From: Thalassobaculum_A sp040219615
GTDB taxonomy: Bacteria; Pseudomonadota; Alphaproteobacteria; Thalassobaculales; Thalassobaculaceae
NCBI RefSeq assembly: GCF_040219615.1
Contig: NZ_JAVJSE010000031.1
Span: 72,892 to 136,891 of the forward strand
Reading direction: 5' to 3'
DNA length: 64,000 nucleotides
Below the pieces are notes generated by a model. It saw nothing but the letters and a program-made list of their open reading frames with translations. It made no database searches and was not told the DNA's origin. Below, piece after piece: positions 16,387 to 25,182 of this stretch. The translations under genes were made by a program, and so were the position numbers. Position 1 is the first letter of the stretch. The number at the start of each line of letters is the position of its first letter.

Positions 16387-17424
16387 ATGAGCCTGACCGT
16401 CAGCCGTCACATCCCGGTCCGTCCCGACTGGCTGGCCACCTGCCGCGAAGACCCGCTCGACCCCGAGCTGCCGATCGTCGACCCGCATCACCATCTCTGG
16501 GACCGTCCGGACTCGCGCTACCTGGCCGACGACCTGCGGGCCGATATCGACGGGTCGGGCCACCGGATCCTGGCGACGGTCTATGTCGAATGCCACGCCA
16601 TGTACCGCGAGGGCGGCGACCCGCTGGAACGGCCGCTCGGCGAGGTCGCCTTCGCCGCCGGCGTCGGCGAGCTCGCCGAGGCGGAGGGCGGGAACACGGC
16701 GCTCTGCCGGGGCGTCGTCGGCACCCTCGACCTGTCCGCCGGCGACCGGGTCCGACCGTTGCTGGAGGCGGCGGTCGCGGTCGGGCAGGGGCGCCTCAGG
16801 GGCCTGCGCTGCAGCAGCGTCCACCATCCCGACCCGACCGCCCACGGCTCGATGCTGAACGTCCCGCCGGGGCTGCTGGGGAGCGCGGCCTTTCGGGCCG
16901 GCTTCGCGCATCTGGCGCCGCTCGGCCTGTCGTTCGACGCCTGGATGTACCACACCCAGCTGGCCGACGCGGCCGAGCTCGCCGACGCGTTCACGGATAC
17001 CCCGATCATCCTGAACCATGTCGGCGGACCGATCGGCATCGGCCCCTATGCCGGCCGCCGGGACGAAGTCTTCGCGGACTGGCGGGCGGCGCTGCGCGAG
17101 GTCGCCCGGCGGCCGAACGTCGCGGTCAAGCTCGGCGGCCTCGGCATGCGGCTGTTCGGCTTCGACCTGCACGCGGGCGAGCGGGCCCCCGGTTCCGAGG
17201 CGGTGGCCGCCGCCTGGCGGCCCTATGTCGAGACCGCGATCGAGGCGTTCGGCCCGGACCGCGCGATGTTCGAGAGCAACTTCCCGGTGGACAAGGGCAG
17301 CTGCGGCTACGGCGTGCTGTGGAACGCCTTCAAGCGAATCGCCGCGGGGTGCTCGGCGGCCGAAAAACGGGCGCTGTTCGCGGACACCGCCGCGCGGGTG
17401 TACCGGCTCGGGATTTCGGTCTAG
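16387..17424 (+). CDS. Amidohydrolase 2 family protein
   Basis: A 345-residue TIM-barrel hydrolase of the amidohydrolase-2 family, which includes 2-pyrone-4,6-dicarboxylate lactonase and L-fucono- or rhamnonolactonases. Visible features are the N-terminal metal site IVDPHHHLWDRPDS (about 32-45), the strand ILNHVGGPIGIGPY with its His, and the C-terminal MFESNFPVDK carrying the catalytic Asp. A lactone or acyl-transfer substrate of aromatic or sugar-acid catabolism is likely. It lies 0.9 kb after the galB operon, so a PDC-lactonase-like role is possible but not shown. Its stop overlaps that of the converging gene. Confidence 0.85.
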   Translation: MSLTVSRHIPVRPDWLATCREDPLDPELPIVDPHHHLWDRPDSRYLADDLRADIDGSGHRILATVYVECHAMYREGGDPLERPLGEVAFAAGVGELAEAEGGNTALCRGVVGTLDLSAGDRVRPLLEAAVAVGQGRLRGLRCSSVHHPDPTAHGSMLNVPPGLLGSAAFRAGFAHLAPLGLSFDAWMYHTQLADAAELADAFTDTPIILNHVGGPIGIGPYAGRRDEVFADWRAALREVARRPNVAVKLGGLGMRLFGFDLHAGERAPGSEAVAAAWRPYVETAIEAFGPDRAMFESNFPVDKGSCGYGVLWNAFKRIAAGCSAAEKRALFADTAARVYRLGISV

Positions 17425-17711
17425 GCCGCCTTCGCCGGCACCCGCCGCGCCTCCGCCTCCTCGAGTTCGGCGGCGGCGATCGCCCGCTCGAGGGCGCCGA
17501 CCAGCGCCCTGGCCGATTCCAGGGTCAGCTCGACCGCGGCGCGGGCGCCGGGGCCGAGATCCGGGTTCACGAAGTCGACGATGATGCCGTCATCGAGCAG
17601 CGCGTGGTTCGGATGGTCGTAGGAGACGACGGCCCGGGTGACCGGGAACCAGCCGTCGAAGCTCTTGCCGGCGCCCTCGGCCGGGACGATCTCGACGATC
17701 GAGGTGCACAT
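17421..17711 (-). CDS. DUF6295 family small protein
   Basis: A 96-residue protein beginning MCTSIVEIVPAEG, with GWFPVTRAVVSYDHPNHALLDDGIIVDFVN in its central part. This pattern matches DUF6295, a family without known function. The C-terminal third is an Ala/Glu-rich helix. It is separated by only five bases from the dienelactone-hydrolase-like gene on the same strand, and the two are probably cotranscribed. The ATG at 17711 is the only start that keeps the conserved opening. Confidence 0.7.
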   Translation of the reverse strand: MCTSIVEIVPAEGAGKSFDGWFPVTRAVVSYDHPNHALLDDGIIVDFVNPDLGPGARAAVELTLESARALVGALERAIAAAELEEAEARRVPAKAA

Positions 17712-17716
17712 GCCGC

Positions 17717-18463
17717 CTACCCCTTCAGGTGCTTGCCGAAGAAGGCGAAGATCTTCTCCCAGCCGTCCAGGGTCTGTTCGACCCGGTACATCGGCCGGTG
17801 ATAGTAGAAGAAGCCATGGCCGGCGCCGTCGTAGCGGTGGAACGCGTAGTCCTTGCCGTGCTTCTTCAGCTCGGCCTCGTGCTGGTCGACCTGCTCCGGG
17901 CTGGGGGCGCGGTCCTCGTTGCCGAACAGCCCCAGCAGCGGGCAGGACAGGCCCCTGGTCATCTCGATCGGCGGGACCGGCTGCTTGGCCGGCCGGTCGT
18001 CCTCGGCCTGCACCACGCGGCCGCCCCACAGTTCGACCACGGCGTCGATGTCGTTCCGCTGGCAGGCATAGACGAAGGCCTGGCGGCCGCCCGAGCAGCT
18101 GCCGATCAGGCCTACCTTGCCGTTGACGAAGGGCTGCGCGCGCAGCCAGGCGACCGCACCGTGGGTATCGCCGACCATCTGGTCGTCGGCGACCCCGCCC
18201 TCGGCCCGCGCCTTGGCGGCGACGTCGTCGGGATGGCCCTCGCCGAGCCGGTGGTACAGGTTGTGGCTGACGGCGGCATAGCCGTGATGGGCGAATTTCC
18301 GGGTCATCTCCCGGTAGAACTCGCCCCAGCCGGGCAGGTGGTGGATCAGGACGACGCCCGGGAACGGGCCGGGGCCCATCGGCCGCGCCTGGTAGGCTGA
18401 GATCGGCTCGTTGTTGTGGCCGTTGATCGTCAGGGATTCGGCGATCATGCTTTCATACGCCAT
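17717..18463 (-). CDS. Dienelactone hydrolase family protein
   Basis: A 248-residue alpha/beta hydrolase. It has the conserved VVLIHHLPGW segment, a nucleophile elbow GSCSGG in which Cys takes the nucleophile position as in dienelactone hydrolases, an Asp in LFGNEDRAPS and a His in GAGHGFFYY. Dienelactone hydrolases open the lactone made in chlorocatechol breakdown, but many homologues have other substrates. The start at 18463 (MAYES) follows GAGAAGG at a suitable distance; the longer upstream frame is not supported. It forms a two-gene unit with the DUF6295 gene. Confidence 0.85.
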   Translation of the reverse strand: MAYESMIAESLTINGHNNEPISAYQARPMGPGPFPGVVLIHHLPGWGEFYREMTRKFAHHGYAAVSHNLYHRLGEGHPDDVAAKARAEGGVADDQMVGDTHGAVAWLRAQPFVNGKVGLIGSCSGGRQAFVYACQRNDIDAVVELWGGRVVQAEDDRPAKQPVPPIEMTRGLSCPLLGLFGNEDRAPSPEQVDQHEAELKKHGKDYAFHRYDGAGHGFFYYHRPMYRVEQTLDGWEKIFAFFGKHLKG

Positions 18464-18635
18464 CGTCTTCACCTTCTCGGCACGGGAAACGGAAGCGACC
18501 GCCAGGACGGGGCGAGCGATGTCCGAGCCTAGCACAGCCGCCGCCGGTGCCGCATGGCTTGTGGCGGCCGGTGCGGGCCGGCGGTAGGGTTCGCAACGCC
18601 ATGCGCCTCCGGAAGCCAGGAACGGGAGTCCGCCC

Positions 18636-19001
18636 ATGACCACGACGCCCGAACGGGGCCAGTCCATCCCCGACGCAAGCCACCTGTATGAGGTCGAGCG
18701 ACGGGCCCGCCACCTGGAGCGGCCGGGCTTCCGGATCACCGAGCTGCAGCTGTCGCCCGACCAGACGGTGCCCTGGCACAGCCACACCCATGTCGGCGAC
18801 ACCTTCTACGTGCTCGAGGGCCGGATGCGCCTGTTCCTGCAGGCACCGAAGGAAAGCGTCGAGCTGGGGCCGGGCGAGAGCTACGCCGTCGCCCCGGGCC
18901 GGCCGCACCTGGTCACCAACGCCGGCGACGCCTCCTTGACCTTCCTGGTGCTGCAGGGGGTCGGCGAGTACGACTACGTGCCGCTGGTCTCCCGGGCCTG
19001 A
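18636..19001 (+). CDS. Cupin domain protein
   Basis: A 121-residue single-domain cupin. The first cupin motif is WHSHTHVGDTFYVLEG, with two His and a Glu/Tyr pattern for metal binding; the second is PGRPHLVTNAG. Small proteins of this type act as isomerases, dioxygenases or sensors, and nothing here selects among these. It is expressed divergently from the dienelactone-hydrolase-like gene, about 170 bases away, and is followed by an alpha/beta hydrolase gene on the same strand. Confidence 0.8.
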   Translation: MTTTPERGQSIPDASHLYEVERRARHLERPGFRITELQLSPDQTVPWHSHTHVGDTFYVLEGRMRLFLQAPKESVELGPGESYAVAPGRPHLVTNAGDASLTFLVLQGVGEYDYVPLVSRA

Positions 19002-19058
19002 CCGTGCTCTCTCGATAGGGTGTCCATCCGACCTTGGGACACGGGTTGGGAGTGCCGC

Positions 19059-19868
19059 TTGAGCGAGACCGCATCCGACGACGGCATCGACTTCGTCGAG
19101 CAGGGGGACGGGCCGGCGGTGCTGTTCGTCTCCGGCTCGTTCGGCACGCCGGCCGCCTGGCGCGGCATGTGGAAGCGGCTGCCCGCGGGCTACCGGCTGG
19201 TCGCGACCAGCATCCTCGGCTACGGCGCGACCCGGGAGACCCGGACGCCGGCCGATCTCGACATGGCCCACCAGGTCCGGGTGATCGGGAAGGCGGCCGC
19301 CCGGATCGGGGCGCCCGTCCATCTCGTCGGCCATTCCTTCGGCGGCACCGTCGCGCTGGCGGCGGCCCTGGCCGGCGTCGCCGAGATCCGCAGCATCGCG
19401 ACCTTCGAGGCCAACCCGCTGGCGCTGATCCGCGAGCACGGCTCCGAGGAGCTGTACGAGCGCACCCGCGCGATGAGCCTGGCCTTCGAGGCGGCGCATG
19501 CCGGCGGCGAGCGGGACGCGGCGGGGCGCATCATCGACTTCTGGGGCGGCGCCGGATCGTTCGCGGCGATGCCCGAGGTCGTGCAGGACTACTGCCGGAC
19601 GACCGCCGGCGCCAACGTGCTCGACTGGCGCACCGCCTTCGCGTTCGCGGCCTCGAAGGCCGACTACGCGCGTCTCGACATCCCGGTCCTGCTGGTGCGC
19701 GGCAGCGCCGCCTGCCAGGAGATGGCGACCATCACCGACGGCCTGGCGGCCTGCCTGCCGAACGTCCGCCCGGCGGTGGTCGAGGGCGCGAGCCACTTCC
19801 TGATCACGTCGCACCCGGACGCGTGCGCCGGGCTGCTGGCGGACTTCCTGGGCGACCTGGAAGGCTGA
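19059..19868 (+). CDS. Alpha/beta hydrolase
   Basis: A 269-residue cytoplasmic hydrolase. It has VLFVSGSFGTPAAW at the oxyanion region, the nucleophile elbow VGHSFGG and a C-terminal EGASHFL with the catalytic His; VLLVRGSAACQ is where the acid residue is normally found, and no Asp is obvious there. The start is uncertain: TTG at 19059 has GGGAG five to six bases upstream and gives the usual length, while an in-frame GTG at 19020 would add 13 residues. The substrate is not predictable. Confidence 0.78.
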   Translation: MSETASDDGIDFVEQGDGPAVLFVSGSFGTPAAWRGMWKRLPAGYRLVATSILGYGATRETRTPADLDMAHQVRVIGKAAARIGAPVHLVGHSFGGTVALAAALAGVAEIRSIATFEANPLALIREHGSEELYERTRAMSLAFEAAHAGGERDAAGRIIDFWGGAGSFAAMPEVVQDYCRTTAGANVLDWRTAFAFAASKADYARLDIPVLLVRGSAACQEMATITDGLAACLPNVRPAVVEGASHFLITSHPDACAGLLADFLGDLEG

Positions 19869-19873
19869 CTGTC

Positions 19874-20299
19874 CTAACGCCGGTAGCCCTTGCCGCGTGC
19901 CTTGACCGCTTCCAGGGACGAGAGATCCCCGGCCGGGATCGAATGGCCGCCCGGGAACGGCGGGCCGGGGCGGGCGCCGATGGCGGCGCGCACCCGGTCG
20001 TCCTGATAGTAGCTGTCGTACACCCGGAACACCAGGCTGCGGAACGCCTTGGCGTCGGCCTCCGAGAACGCCCGCACCAGCGCGACGCGGCGCTCGAGGG
20101 GCAGGCCGGGAAAGCCGTCGTCGAACCGGTCCAGGATTGCGGTCAGTTCGTCCCGGTACTCGGGCGCCTGCTCCGCCAGATAGGCCGGGAAGTCGATCTC
20201 CGCCGCACTGGGCATCGTTCCGTCGCCGCTGGCCGGCAGAATGCTGTCCTGCAGGGCGGCGAGGCGGCGGCGCTGGCTGTCGCTGAAGGCTGTCGTCAC
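19874..20299 (-). CDS. Gluconate 2-dehydrogenase subunit 3-like protein
   Basis: A 141-residue protein of the small-subunit family that pairs with GMC-type dehydrogenases. It has FSDSQRRRLAALQDSILPASGDGTMPSA near the start, LPLERRVALVRAFSE in the middle and VYDSYYQDDRVRAAIG towards the C-terminus. No twin-arginine leader is present, unlike many homologues. The GTG start follows GAGGGGA and lies 11 bases after the stop of the GMC oxidoreductase gene, so the two form an operon and probably a complex. Confidence 0.8.
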   Translation of the reverse strand: MTTAFSDSQRRRLAALQDSILPASGDGTMPSAAEIDFPAYLAEQAPEYRDELTAILDRFDDGFPGLPLERRVALVRAFSEADAKAFRSLVFRVYDSYYQDDRVRAAIGARPGPPFPGGHSIPAGDLSSLEAVKARGKGYRR

Positions 20300-20310
20300 C
20301 GGAATTCCCC

Positions 20311-21942
20311 TCAGTCGTCGAACAGGTTGGCGAGGTTCGCCTTGATGCGGTCGCCGATATAGAGCGCCAGCGCCTGGATGGTACTGGTCGGGTTCACGCC
20401 GCCGGCGGTGACGAAGAGGCTGCCGTCGACGATGAACAGGTTCTGCACGTCGTGGCTGCGGCCCCAGGAATTCACCACCGAACGCTCGGGGTCTGTGCCC
20501 ATGCGGGCGGTGCCCAGCAGGTGCCATCCGGACGGCCGCAGCAGCGGGGTCTCGATGACCTCCTTCGCGCCGGCCGCCCGCATCACCTCCTTGCCGCGCT
20601 CCAGGCCGTGCGCCAGCATCCGCTTGCTGTTCTCGCTCAGCCGGTAGCTGATCTTCGGCGCCGGGATGCCGTCGGAATCGACCAGCTCGGGGTCGAGCGT
20701 CACCCGGTTGCACTCCTCGGGCAGGTCCTCGCACACCGCGAGGCACTGCACCGTGTGGTCGAAGTACCGGCTGAACTTCTCGTGGTGCCCAGGGCCCCAG
20801 GGAATCGTGCCGGCCGCCAGTCCGCGCATGGCGGTCGCCAGCGGCCCGCCGGCGCCGCGGGTCACCTGCATGTTGTAGCCGCGCACGAAGCCGCGCTCGA
20901 GGTCGGTCTCGTAGAACTCCTTGCTCAGGATGCAGCAGCCGTTCGGCCCCTTGTGGGTGTCCAGCCGCTCCTCGAACACGCCGGTCGCCAGCGCCACCGG
21001 GTGGAACATCAGGTTCTTGCCGACCAGGCCGCTGCGGTTCGCCAGGCCGTCGGGGAACTGCTTCGACGTCGAGTTCAGCAGGATGCGCGGGGTGCCGACC
21101 CCGTTGCAGGCCATGATCACCACTTCGGCCTTCTGGAAGCGCTCGCGGCCGTCGGCGTCGTAGTAGATCACGCCGTCCGCCATGCCGTCGTCGTTCACCG
21201 TCACCTCGCGCACCCGGCAGCGGGTGCGCAGCTCGACGCCGGCCCGGATCGCCTCGGGCCAATAGGTGATGTCGGTGCTGCCCTTGGCGCCCTGCGAGCA
21301 GCCGGACATGCAGGGATTGAGGTTCAGGCAGCGGTCGCGGCCCTCATAGGGCTGGGAGAGGATGGCTGCGTCGGATGGCCACCAGTGCCAGCCCAGCCGG
21401 TCGAAGCCGCGGGCCACGGTCTCGCCGACCAGCCCGATGGGCAGCGGCGGCAGCGGCAGCAGCTTCGGCGGGTACATCGGGTCGCCCGGCAGGCCCGACA
21501 CCCCCATGATCCGGTCGTTCTGGACGAAATACGGCTCCAGGTCATCGTAGCCGAGCGGCCAGTCGTCGGCGACGCCGTCCAGGGTCTTCACGCGAAAGTC
21601 CGAGGGGTGCAGGCGCGGGAAATGGGCGGCGTAGTTGATCGTGCCGCCGCCGACGCCGTTGAAGTTCAGCACGTCGATCGGCGACTCGCTGCCGTTGACC
21701 GGATAGTCGGTGTCCCGCCCGCGGACGTTCGGGTCGACGTGCCAGGCCCCGAACTGCTGGGCCTCCCAGTTCTTGGCCGTCGTCGGGTAGTGCGACGACG
21801 ACATCCAGTCGCCCTGCTCCAGGCACAGGATGCGCATCCTGGTCTCGGTCAGGCTCCAGGCGATCGCGGCACCCGACGCGCCGGCGCCGATGATCAGGAC
21901 GTCAACCGGATCGTTGCTGGGCGATGCAGCCGTTCGGGCCAT
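20311..21942 (-). CDS. GMC family FAD-dependent oxidoreductase
   Basis: A 543-residue flavin oxidoreductase. The Rossmann motif is VLIIGAGASGAAIAWSL at about 15-31. The GMC signature region GVGGGTINYAAHFPRLHPSDF is near 110. The C-terminus has the conserved GWHLLGTARMG, then FIVDGSLFVTAGGVNPTSTIQALALYIGDRI. A Cys-containing segment (LNLNPCMSGCSQGAKGS) matches the sub-group that works with a gluconate-2-dehydrogenase-type small subunit, encoded next. Such enzymes oxidise sugars or other alcohols and pass electrons to quinone or cytochrome. GGGAGGAATTCACAG precedes the ATG at 21942. Confidence 0.9.
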   Translation of the reverse strand: MARTAASPSNDPVDVLIIGAGASGAAIAWSLTETRMRILCLEQGDWMSSSHYPTTAKNWEAQQFGAWHVDPNVRGRDTDYPVNGSESPIDVLNFNGVGGGTINYAAHFPRLHPSDFRVKTLDGVADDWPLGYDDLEPYFVQNDRIMGVSGLPGDPMYPPKLLPLPPLPIGLVGETVARGFDRLGWHWWPSDAAILSQPYEGRDRCLNLNPCMSGCSQGAKGSTDITYWPEAIRAGVELRTRCRVREVTVNDDGMADGVIYYDADGRERFQKAEVVIMACNGVGTPRILLNSTSKQFPDGLANRSGLVGKNLMFHPVALATGVFEERLDTHKGPNGCCILSKEFYETDLERGFVRGYNMQVTRGAGGPLATAMRGLAAGTIPWGPGHHEKFSRYFDHTVQCLAVCEDLPEECNRVTLDPELVDSDGIPAPKISYRLSENSKRMLAHGLERGKEVMRAAGAKEVIETPLLRPSGWHLLGTARMGTDPERSVVNSWGRSHDVQNLFIVDGSLFVTAGGVNPTSTIQALALYIGDRIKANLANLFDD

Positions 21943-22039
21943 CTGTGAATTCCTCCCGATGCGCTTTTGGCGCGCATTGTCGGGCGGCCCGGTGCGAAGG
22001 CCAAGCGCGATCTTCCGGCCGGGTTGCGGCCCCGGAGGG

Positions 22040-23092
22040 TCAGGCGGCGATGGTCGCGGCCGGACCGGCGGCAAGCGTGACCACGTTGGCGAGGAACTGG
22101 TCGGTGACCCGGTCCCAATCGAACTTCTCGGCATAGGCCCGGCAGGCATCCGGAGACTTCCCAACGGCGGCGAGCGCCGCTGCGCGAAGGTCGTCGTTCA
22201 GGACGCCGTGACCCGCGTCGATCGGCCCGGTCGCACCAAGCGCGTCCAGCGGCCCCGGGACCGGATAGGCGGCGACCGGCACGCCGCAGGCGAGCGCCTC
22301 CAGCATCACCAGCCCGAAGGTGTCGGTCCGGCTCGGGAACACGAAGGCGTCGGCGGCGGAGTAGCAGCGCGACAGCTCGTCGTCGCCGTGGCAGACGTGG
22401 AACAGCACGTCCGGGTAGCGCTTCATCAGAGCATCGCGGTCGGGGCCGCGGCCGACCACCACCTTGCTGCCCGGCAGGTCGAGGTCGAGGAAGGCTGGGA
22501 GGTTCTTCTCGACAGCAATCCGGCCGACATACATGAAGATCGGCCCCGGCAGGTCGAAGAACCCCTTGCCGCGCGGCCGGAACGTCCGGGTGTCGACGCC
22601 GTGGCTCCACTCCAGCACATTGGAGAATCCGCGTTCCTTCAGTTCTGCCGCCACCGACGGAGACGGCGAGAACACGCAGCGCGAGGGTCCGTGGAACCGG
22701 CGCAGCGCGCCGTAGCCCCAGCCGAGCGGGATCGGGAGCCGCTCCGTCAGGTACTGCGGGAACTTGGTGTGATAGGCGGTGGTGAAGGGCAGCCCCTTGG
22801 ACAGGCAGGCCGCCCGCGTCGCCCAGCCGATCGGTCCCTCGGTGGCGATGTGGATGACGTCGGGCCGGTCCTTCTTCAGGAAATGCCGGATCCGGCGTTG
22901 CGGCGCGATCGCCAGCGGGATCTCGGCATAGCCGGGGCAGGGGACCGAGGCGAACTGGTCCGGCGAGATGACGGTGACGCGATGGCCGCGGTCGAACAGG
23001 CGCAGGCGCACGGAGTCGATGACCCGCACCACGCCGTTGATCATCGGGTACCACGCGTCGGTCGCGATCAGGATGTGCACGGCGCCGGCCAT
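22040..23092 (-). CDS. GT4-type glycosyltransferase
   Basis: A 350-residue retaining glycosyltransferase of the GT-B fold. The N-terminal half has the glycine-poor ILIATDAWYPMINGVVR opening seen in GT4 lipid glycosyltransferases, and the acceptor loop TAYHTKFPQYL. The C-terminal half has FMYVGRIAVEKNL, then FVFPSRTDTFGLVMLEALACGVPVAA with the E-x7-E motif that binds the sugar nucleotide. The closest functional classes are mannosyl-, sulfoquinovosyl- or glucuronosyl-diacylglycerol synthases, so a membrane glycolipid product is likely. An in-frame GTG at 23113 would add seven residues. Confidence 0.88.
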   Translation of the reverse strand: MAGAVHILIATDAWYPMINGVVRVIDSVRLRLFDRGHRVTVISPDQFASVPCPGYAEIPLAIAPQRRIRHFLKKDRPDVIHIATEGPIGWATRAACLSKGLPFTTAYHTKFPQYLTERLPIPLGWGYGALRRFHGPSRCVFSPSPSVAAELKERGFSNVLEWSHGVDTRTFRPRGKGFFDLPGPIFMYVGRIAVEKNLPAFLDLDLPGSKVVVGRGPDRDALMKRYPDVLFHVCHGDDELSRCYSAADAFVFPSRTDTFGLVMLEALACGVPVAAYPVPGPLDALGATGPIDAGHGVLNDDLRAAALAAVGKSPDACRAYAEKFDWDRVTDQFLANVVTLAAGPAATIAA

Positions 23093-23179
23093 CCCGGGCT
23101 GTGGGCGAATCACCCTGGAATCTAAGGATTTTTCATAACAGTAGTGTGACGGTGGGGCGAGCCGCCGGCCGGCCTGGGA

Positions 23180-24958
23180 TCACGGGACCGTCCACTCGAT
23201 CTCGCAAGGCTCGTCTCCGTGATACGAGCCGAAGTTCTGCCTGTAGGACAGCTTGAAACCCATCTGTCCCTTGCCGTGGCCGCGCCATCCCCGCGGCGCC
23301 GAGGAATCCGGCCGCAACTCGCCGATCAGCACCAGCGGCCAGACGCTGGAGCGCACCGTCCTGAGGTTGGCCCCGGTGCCCTGCAGAGTGTTGAAGATGC
23401 TGGTGCCTTCGGCGCGCAGCACGAGCCGGCCGCTCGCCGGGTCCAGGTGGCCGGTGCCGCGATCTAGATAGGTGTTGCCGGAGGTGTCCGTCTTGTAGAG
23501 CCGGGTGCCGCCATAGATCGAACCGGGCATGAAGCCGAACCCGACGGTGTTGTTGTCGCTGACGTGAAGCGACATCGGCTGCCACTCATGCGGAGCGTAG
23601 GTGAAGCCCCGGAAGAGCTGGACCGTCGGTCCGGTGGTCGGTCCGTAGCAGGTCCGGGTGATCGTCCCGGTCACCGTCTGCCGCCCGCCCGTCGTGGCCG
23701 GCGGCGGAGCACTCGTCCCGGCGACCCGGCGCTGGTCGATGCAGTCGCGCACCGCGGTGTCGAGCTTGAAGGCGAGCACCGCCGCCACCCGGTCGGTCAC
23801 CATGTCCTCGCGGGCCAGGTCGTAGTCCTGCTGGCGTTGCCGGCGCCGGTCCCGCAAGGCATCGAGCTCGGCGCTGCGGGCCGTGGCGGCGGCGCCGGCC
23901 GTCTCGGCAGCGTTGAAGTCGCGCTCCAGCGATGGAATCCGCTCGCCCTCCAGCCAGCGGAGCCGGGTCGCGATCCCCTGGCGCTGATGCTGATACTGCT
24001 GCCAGTCGGCGTGCAGCTGCGAGGTCTGCGCCGCCAGCTCGGCGAGCGACGCCGGTGCATGGGTCAGATACAGCGCCCCTCCGGCCTCGGCCAGCGCTGC
24101 AGCCCGTGCCTCGAGGGCAGCATCGAGTTGCCCCTGCAACTCCTGGCTGGCGTGACGGACATAGGCGGCGTCGCCGGCCCGGGTCGTGACCGTGGTGCGG
24201 TTCCCCTCCTGGAGATCCTGGATCTGCCGAGTGAGGGAGTCGATCCGGGCCGTGGCGTCGCGCAGTTTCGCGCTGGCGGCCGCGAACGTGTCGCGGTGCT
24301 GCCGCAGCAGGTCGTTCTTCTCGTCCAGCTGCCGCAGCTCGAAGCGCTTGCGCTCGAGCTCCTTGCGGGCGGCGTCCAGGTCGTCCCGCAGGCCGTCCAT
24401 CTTGCGGCTCTGGGCCTCGTCTTCGGGGCTCTTGGTTTGTTCGCGGCCGGCGATGTCCCGGTCCAGCGCATCGATCTCGCCCCTGAGGCCCGCGATGCGT
24501 TGCTCGGCCTGTTCGATCCGCTTCAGCCGCGCCAGTTCGTCCTGGCGCCGGCGGTCCAGCTCCGCCGCCTGGCGGTCGAGGCCGGCGCCATCGGCCCGGG
24601 CGATCTCGTCGCAGCGCTTCGAGGCCTCGGCGTCGACATCGTCGAACAGGCTGTCCAGGGTCGATGGCGATCCGTTCGAAGCCGTGGGCGAAGAACTGCC
24701 GGGCGTCGTCGGAGACAGGTCGCCGCTGCCGGACACGATCGGGCCCAGCAGCCCGCCCAGCGTGTCGACCCGGTCGGCCGGGGTGGTGCCGACGCCGGCC
24801 GGCCCGCTGCCGGAAGCGCCACGCAGGGCCGGCCCCTGGATGGACTGGCCGAATTCCCTGATCTCGTGGCCCGGCGGCGCGTCGGCATGTGCCTGCGGAG
24901 GCGCGCCGGGCAGCAAGGCCGCGGCGCCGAGCAGGACTGCAAGGCGAAGCTTGGTCAT
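23180..24958 (-). CDS. Large secreted coiled-coil protein, unknown family
   Basis: A 592-residue exported protein. A signal peptide covers about 1-25 (ends PQAHADA). Residues 50-105 are Gly/Ser/Pro-rich. Residues 110-400 are a long charged helix with heptad-like Leu/Ala spacing (many RRRQDEL, KELERKRFELRQLDEKN and LQGQLDAALEARAA stretches), a strong coiled-coil candidate. The last 150 residues are beta-rich with aromatic residues and paired Cys (TRTCYGPTTG; GDEPCEIEW). I recognise no family. It is divergent from the WSC-domain protein, 224 bases apart, and both are secreted, so they may act together at the cell surface. Confidence 0.7.
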   Translation of the reverse strand: MTKLRLAVLLGAAALLPGAPPQAHADAPPGHEIREFGQSIQGPALRGASGSGPAGVGTTPADRVDTLGGLLGPIVSGSGDLSPTTPGSSSPTASNGSPSTLDSLFDDVDAEASKRCDEIARADGAGLDRQAAELDRRRQDELARLKRIEQAEQRIAGLRGEIDALDRDIAGREQTKSPEDEAQSRKMDGLRDDLDAARKELERKRFELRQLDEKNDLLRQHRDTFAAASAKLRDATARIDSLTRQIQDLQEGNRTTVTTRAGDAAYVRHASQELQGQLDAALEARAAALAEAGGALYLTHAPASLAELAAQTSQLHADWQQYQHQRQGIATRLRWLEGERIPSLERDFNAAETAGAAATARSAELDALRDRRRQRQQDYDLAREDMVTDRVAAVLAFKLDTAVRDCIDQRRVAGTSAPPPATTGGRQTVTGTITRTCYGPTTGPTVQLFRGFTYAPHEWQPMSLHVSDNNTVGFGFMPGSIYGGTRLYKTDTSGNTYLDRGTGHLDPASGRLVLRAEGTSIFNTLQGTGANLRTVRSSVWPLVLIGELRPDSSAPRGWRGHGKGQMGFKLSYRQNFGSYHGDEPCEIEWTVP

Positions 24959-25182
24959 GTGTCTCCCCGCACCCGACCATCCTCGGAACCGATCATAGTC
25001 CCGTCGGTGCGGCCCTGGCCACTGTTGCGGCCTTCAAGGCCTCGTGATCCTTCGGTCAATCCGGAATCCTGGACAGCCACCGATCAGTAAATCATCTTCG
25101 AACTGGCCGGGTCGTCCAGACGCCCCGGCTGCGCATTGCGGGGACACACAGCATAGCTGGCTCACAATCGCGGGGGGAGACG
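24959..25182. other. Divergent intergenic region
   Basis: This 224-base gap separates the starts of two divergently transcribed secreted-protein genes and must hold both promoters. I see a good ribosome-binding site (GGGGGGAG) before the plus-strand gene, but no convincing -35/-10 pair or operator. Confidence 0.4.
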
